Part shown: positions 33,954 to 36,811 of the stretch, one piece after another
How the letters are laid out: each line of letters begins with the position of its first letter
How positions within the stretch are numbered: the stretch's first letter is position 1
Assembly: GCA_018814045.1 (NCBI GenBank)
Contig: JAHJAR010000136.1
Location: 1-36,811, forward strand
Source: Planctomycetota bacterium
GTDB lineage: Bacteria; Planctomycetota; Phycisphaerae; UBA1845; Fen-1342
Length of the DNA stretch: 36,811 bases
Reading direction: 5' to 3'
The notes under the pieces: generated by a model
What the model was told of the DNA's origin: nothing
The model's database searches: none
Seen by the model: the letters and a program-made list of their open reading frames with translations, nothing else
Position numbers and translations under genes: made by a program

Positions 33954-34350
33954 TCGGAACCTGCCAATCCCACATCTGCCATCTGGCCACTCCGTGACCA
34001 CCATCGCACCAAAACCAGCGCCCCTGCTACAATTGTGGACAAGTGGTCCAAGTTATCCGACATTTCCCATTTGTCAGAACTTGAACCGCCATTGTACGCT
34101 GGCGAGCTACCCGATTCAACCGGATGCGACCTCTCCCGCCGTGACTCGTGCCTGTCTGGCTGCTCCATCGTACCAATCCTGCCGCTGACGCCTCCACAAC
34201 GACGAACCCCGGCTTTTCCGCGCAGCTTTGAACGTCGTCGTCCCCACACGTACCATCGACCTTTCGTTCGCTCTCGATGGTCAGCCACACTGCACCAACG
34301 GCGGTGGCACCCCGAACCGCTGGATGCGATCGAGGGTCGTAGCGAACAAC
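33954..34350. other. Spacer with no recognised gene
   Basis: This stretch of almost 400 bases lies between the subtilase and the transposase remnant. The minus frame continuing from the transposase remnant stays open after its TGA but no longer resembles IS1380 sequence. Composition is less GC-rich than the surroundings near 34020-34100. It probably holds the subtilase promoter and one boundary of the decayed insertion. Confidence 0.35.
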
Positions 34351-34659
34351 TCACGTGGCACCCGCGACGCGGCGCATGGCCGGATCGACGCGCAGACGCT
34401 CGGCGTCGTTTACGTCTTCGTACCCAGCCAGCCGTCCATAGACCGCCTGCCGCAGCATCGCCAACAACGTGTGCTGCCTGTTCTTACCTCGACGCGAACC
34501 GGAGAACATGGCGCTCGCCGCTTCCGTCAGCCGGAACGCTTCGTCCAGTTCACGAAAGGGAAGAAGTCCCGCGTCGCTCGTGATCTTCGCCCCGTGGATT
34601 TCGAGTCTGAGTTTGCCGTCAAATCGAACACGACGTACTCGTTTTCGCCTGTCACCCAT
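34351..34659 (-). pseudogene. IS1380-family transposase, N-terminal remnant
   Basis: A 102-residue ORF that matches only the first quarter of an IS1380-type DDE transposase: IHGAKITSDAGLLPFRELDE corresponds to the conserved SSDAGLLLLRELDE block, and LRQAVYGRLAGYEDVNDAERL to the LRQRVYGIALGYEDLNDHDEL block. Full-length proteins have about 430-500 residues with the catalytic Asp-Asp-Glu in the missing part. A TGA stops it at 34351, and no further transposase similarity follows in any minus frame. No terminal inverted repeats were found. It is a fossil of an insertion between the subtilase and the sulfatase genes. Confidence 0.82.
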
Positions 34660-34817
34660 TGGATGCTCCTGCCAGATTGGCCAAAAACCCGTGGATCACA
34701 AGGAGAATCTCCACGTATCATGCCATCACCGACACTGTATCTGGGAAATCCGGGACTAAAGCACGCCGCGCCCGACTGGTGACCCGTCGGAGCAGAGCCG
34801 GACGGTCCGCGCCCGTT

Positions 34818-36392
34818 TTATTCCCGCCCCCCGCGTTCCTGCGTGCCCGGTTGGCTGGTCTGCGCCGGGTGACTTGTGGCGCTTAGATCCACGTAACCCA
34901 GCATCTCCAACTGCCGCAGCCGCTCGGAGTCGAGTTCGTCGGCCGTCCGCGCGCGCTGCGGCCCGAACACTTCGCCCCGCGCCGACTGCTCAGCCAGCAG
35001 CGCCCGCAATTGCTGATGAAGCTCGTCGCCGACCACGGCGTTAGTGGACAGCACGTTCTCCAGTTCATACGGATCCGCCAACCGATCGAACAACTGGTTC
35101 TCGACTTCCGGCTGGTAGAGGTACTTCCACTGGCGCGTTGTCAGACTGAACAGCGGTCCCGGCAGATCGTCGCAATCACGACCGGTACGCTGGGAGAACA
35201 CCGGTCGTGGGCGAAAACGCGGCGAAAGCACGTCCACCCCGCTGGCCTGTTCAAGAAATCCGCGCGCGAGCGGCGCCTCGATCTGTCCCAGCACGGTTGG
35301 CAGCACGTCCACCAGCGAGACAACCTGCCGGAAGCGCGGCGGCAGGTCGGTCCGGGGCCCCGGGAAGCGCATCAGTAGCGGTACGTGCAACTGCTCGTTG
35401 TGATTGCGGCCGTGGACCGGCCAGTTGTGCTGGTTCAAGCCCTCCCCGTGATCCGCGGTGAAGATGATGATGCTTTTCTCCCACACTCCCAGGTCGCGCA
35501 GTTCCTGCAGCAAGCGGCCAACCTCCTGGTCGACATAGCTGACCTCGCCGTCGTACAGGTTGAATACCGCGCGCGCCTCGGAGCTCTTGTTGCACTGGCC
35601 GGTCGCGACAAAGTCGGCCACTTGCAGTTCAGCCAGGTGCGCATCGAGCAGCGCGTCGGCTTCGTAGAGCATGTCGTACGGCGGCGGCGGCTCCAGGGGC
35701 AGGTGGGGATCGAAGTAGTGCACGAACAGGAAGAAGCGGCCCGTTACGTGTTATCGAAGCCAAGCCAAGGCGGCCTGGTTTGTTTCCTCCGCCGAGCGCG
35801 TCATCTTCCGCGGCTGGCTGAAGAACTCGAAGCCCGCCGCAATCCCGGTATCGCGCTTGAGCGGCAACGCGCTGACGAAGCCGGCCGTCTCGTATCCGGC
35901 TTCGGAAACGAACTGGGCGAAGGTCTTGACCCGCGTGCGCCAACCGAACGGCACGCCGCCGTGCTCGATGTTCGCCAGAATGCCGTGCTCGAGCGGATAG
36001 AGCCCCGTGAAGAGCGAAACGTGGCTGGGCAGCGTCACCGACATCGTGCAGAAGGCCTGCTCGAAGAACAGCGCCTCGCGCGCGAAAGCGTCGATGTTCG
36101 GCGAGGTGTCGCGGAAATACCCGTAGCAGCCCAGATGATCAGCACGTAGTGTATCAACCGAAATCAGCACGATGTTGGGGGGCGGAGGCGGCGGAGGTGC
36201 CGCGGGAGGCGTGGCCGCGGCCGGCAGTGCCTGTTCGTCTGAACCGCATCCAGTCAGGATCACCAAGAAGACCAACACGGCTACATACGCCCGGCCGGAG
36301 CCGCATCGTCGCCGCCAGCGCCGGGCCGGTCGAGACTGGCTCGCGAACGCACGACTATCGCGCGATGCACAGCACATTCCATCTCTGTACAT
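34818..36392 (-). pseudogene. Sulfatase-like lipoprotein interrupted by in-frame TAA
   Basis: A protein of the sulfatase/alkaline phosphatase superfamily, about 524 codons, split by a TAA at 35751-35753. The first part (36392-35751, 213 residues) has a lipoprotein signal (VAVLVFLVILTGC), a poly-Pro linker, the metal-binding start NIVLISVDTLRADHLGCYGY, and the nucleophile region SVTLPSHVSLFTGLYP. The second part (from 35750, same frame) continues exactly as expected: FFLFVHYFDPHLPLEPP, then IIIFTADHGEGLNQH. No frame change is needed, only one nonsense codon, so it is either a recent mutation or a sequence error. The nucleophile position has Thr-Leu-Pro-Ser-His in place of C/S-x-P-x-R, so it may act as a phosphodiesterase rather than a formylglycine sulfatase. 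Its ATG overlaps the previous gene (TGATG). Confidence 0.8.
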
Positions 36393-36811
36393 CAGGGTTC
36401 ACCGGAATTCTGGCTGCTGGGCGGGATCTCCGGCTGCGCCAGGTATCCCAGTGCATGCAGCCGCCGCACCGTCTCCTCGAGCTGGCTCGACTCAAACCGA
36501 CTGGGGAGCGGGGCCGCGCTGTTGGTCCACTCTTCGAGCCGCTGTCGCAGCCTCAACGCCACGCGTTTGTCATCGGGTGTCGGGTCGGCCAGCAGGTCGT
36601 TTTGCTCCAACGGGTCGGCCACGACGTCGTAAAGCTCCTCGGTATCCAGGTATGGCGTCCAGATGTACTTGTGCTGGCCGTCGCGTACACACCGCGCCTT
36701 GCGGATATTGGTCCAGCGCGGATCGGTCTCCACGTTCTCCCAAGGTTTGCTCGCCTCGGCGAACCGGATGCGCGCGGGCACACCCGCGTCGATGCGGGCC
36801 AGATCGAGCGC
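36392..36811 (-). CDS. Sulfatase-like protein, C-terminal part (cut by window edge)
   Basis: The open frame runs in from the right edge and ends at 36392, giving 139 residues. The visible part matches the C-terminal end of PF00884-type sulfatases: RWTNIRKARCVRDGQHKYIWTP followed by LDTEELYDVVADPLEQNDLLAD, the common 'payload' region that precedes the last helices. It ends with a segment (LEETVRRLHALGYL) that resembles the end of the neighbouring interrupted sulfatase (LRQLEMLGYVDL). The two are therefore probably tandem paralogues transcribed together, with overlapping stop and start (TGATG). The catalytic half lies outside the window. Confidence 0.8.
   Translation of the reverse strand, partial: ALDLARIDAGVPARIRFAEASKPWENVETDPRWTNIRKARCVRDGQHKYIWTPYLDTEELYDVVADPLEQNDLLADPTPDDKRVALRLRQRLEEWTNSAAPLPSRFESSQLEETVRRLHALGYLAQPEIPPSSQNSGEP

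Noticed and set aside
34027-34290. Continuation of the transposase after its TGA as another selenoprotein
   Set aside because: The sequence after the TGA no longer resembles IS1380 transposases, and I did not recognise a SECIS-like hairpin at the right distance; decay is the simpler reading.
35751-35753. Recoding of the sulfatase stop as a special amino acid
   Set aside because: The codon is TAA, which is not used for selenocysteine or pyrrolysine; mutation or sequence error is simpler.

Overview
The window looks like a piece of a high-GC, Gram-negative-type bacterial chromosome, most likely a member of the Planctomycetota. This is inferred from a secreted subtilase ending in a dockerin-like GDxDGDGxVDxxDW/F repeat (32511-33953), alkaline-phosphatase-superfamily sulfatase-like lipoproteins in tandem (34818 to the right edge), lipid A/LPS core genes, HEAT-like exported proteins and many GTG/TTG starts. 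No rRNA, tRNA, CRISPR array or intact mobile element was seen.

Layout. 59-4216: rpoN (sigma-54), divergent from icd (isocitrate dehydrogenase), which converges on an EamA permease. 4217-4726: a non-coding, hairpin-rich spacer. 4727-9533: a plus-strand series with a PfkB sugar kinase, thpR, coaD, an exported HEAT-like protein and a membrane-anchored purple-acid-phosphatase-like metallophosphoesterase. 9546-12051: a minus-strand operon with a PduO-type cobalamin adenosyltransferase, a saccharopine-dehydrogenase-like oxidoreductase and an AhpD-like peroxidase-related protein. The last has an in-frame UGA at the resolving-Cys position of its CxxC-xxx-H motif, followed at the expected distance by a SECIS-like hairpin, so it is a strong selenoprotein candidate. 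12405-14207: a hypothetical protein, a lipoprotein and a TlyA/FtsJ-like rRNA methyltransferase that ends in a 13-bp perfect hairpin. 14284-19264: an LPS-core type cluster (GT9 heptosyltransferase, two tandem WaaP/InaA-like kinases of which the first lacks the catalytic Asp, a GT4 glycosyltransferase and a SAM methyltransferase).

19336-22175 (minus): a pyrR-pyrB-HAD phosphatase-nitroreductase operon. It is divergent from sat-nrnA (22326-24520), a translationally coupled pair linking ATP sulfurylase with a pAp/nanoRNA phosphatase. 24535-28749 (minus): a secreted DPP4-like peptidase behind glnS. 28995-32318 (plus): terC, gltX, a small lipoprotein and acyP. 32511 to the end (minus): the dockerin-bearing subtilase, an IS1380-type transposase remnant, a sulfatase-like lipoprotein interrupted by an in-frame TAA, and the C-terminal end of a second sulfatase cut by the window edge.

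Most of the window is housekeeping. The parts that merit follow-up are the CxxU selenoprotein with its hairpin, the kinase/pseudokinase pair, the sat-nrnA coupling, the two in-frame stop codons (TAG at 18497, TAA at 35751) and the clustered hairpins in several spacers. All functional calls are by reading motifs; no database search was run.
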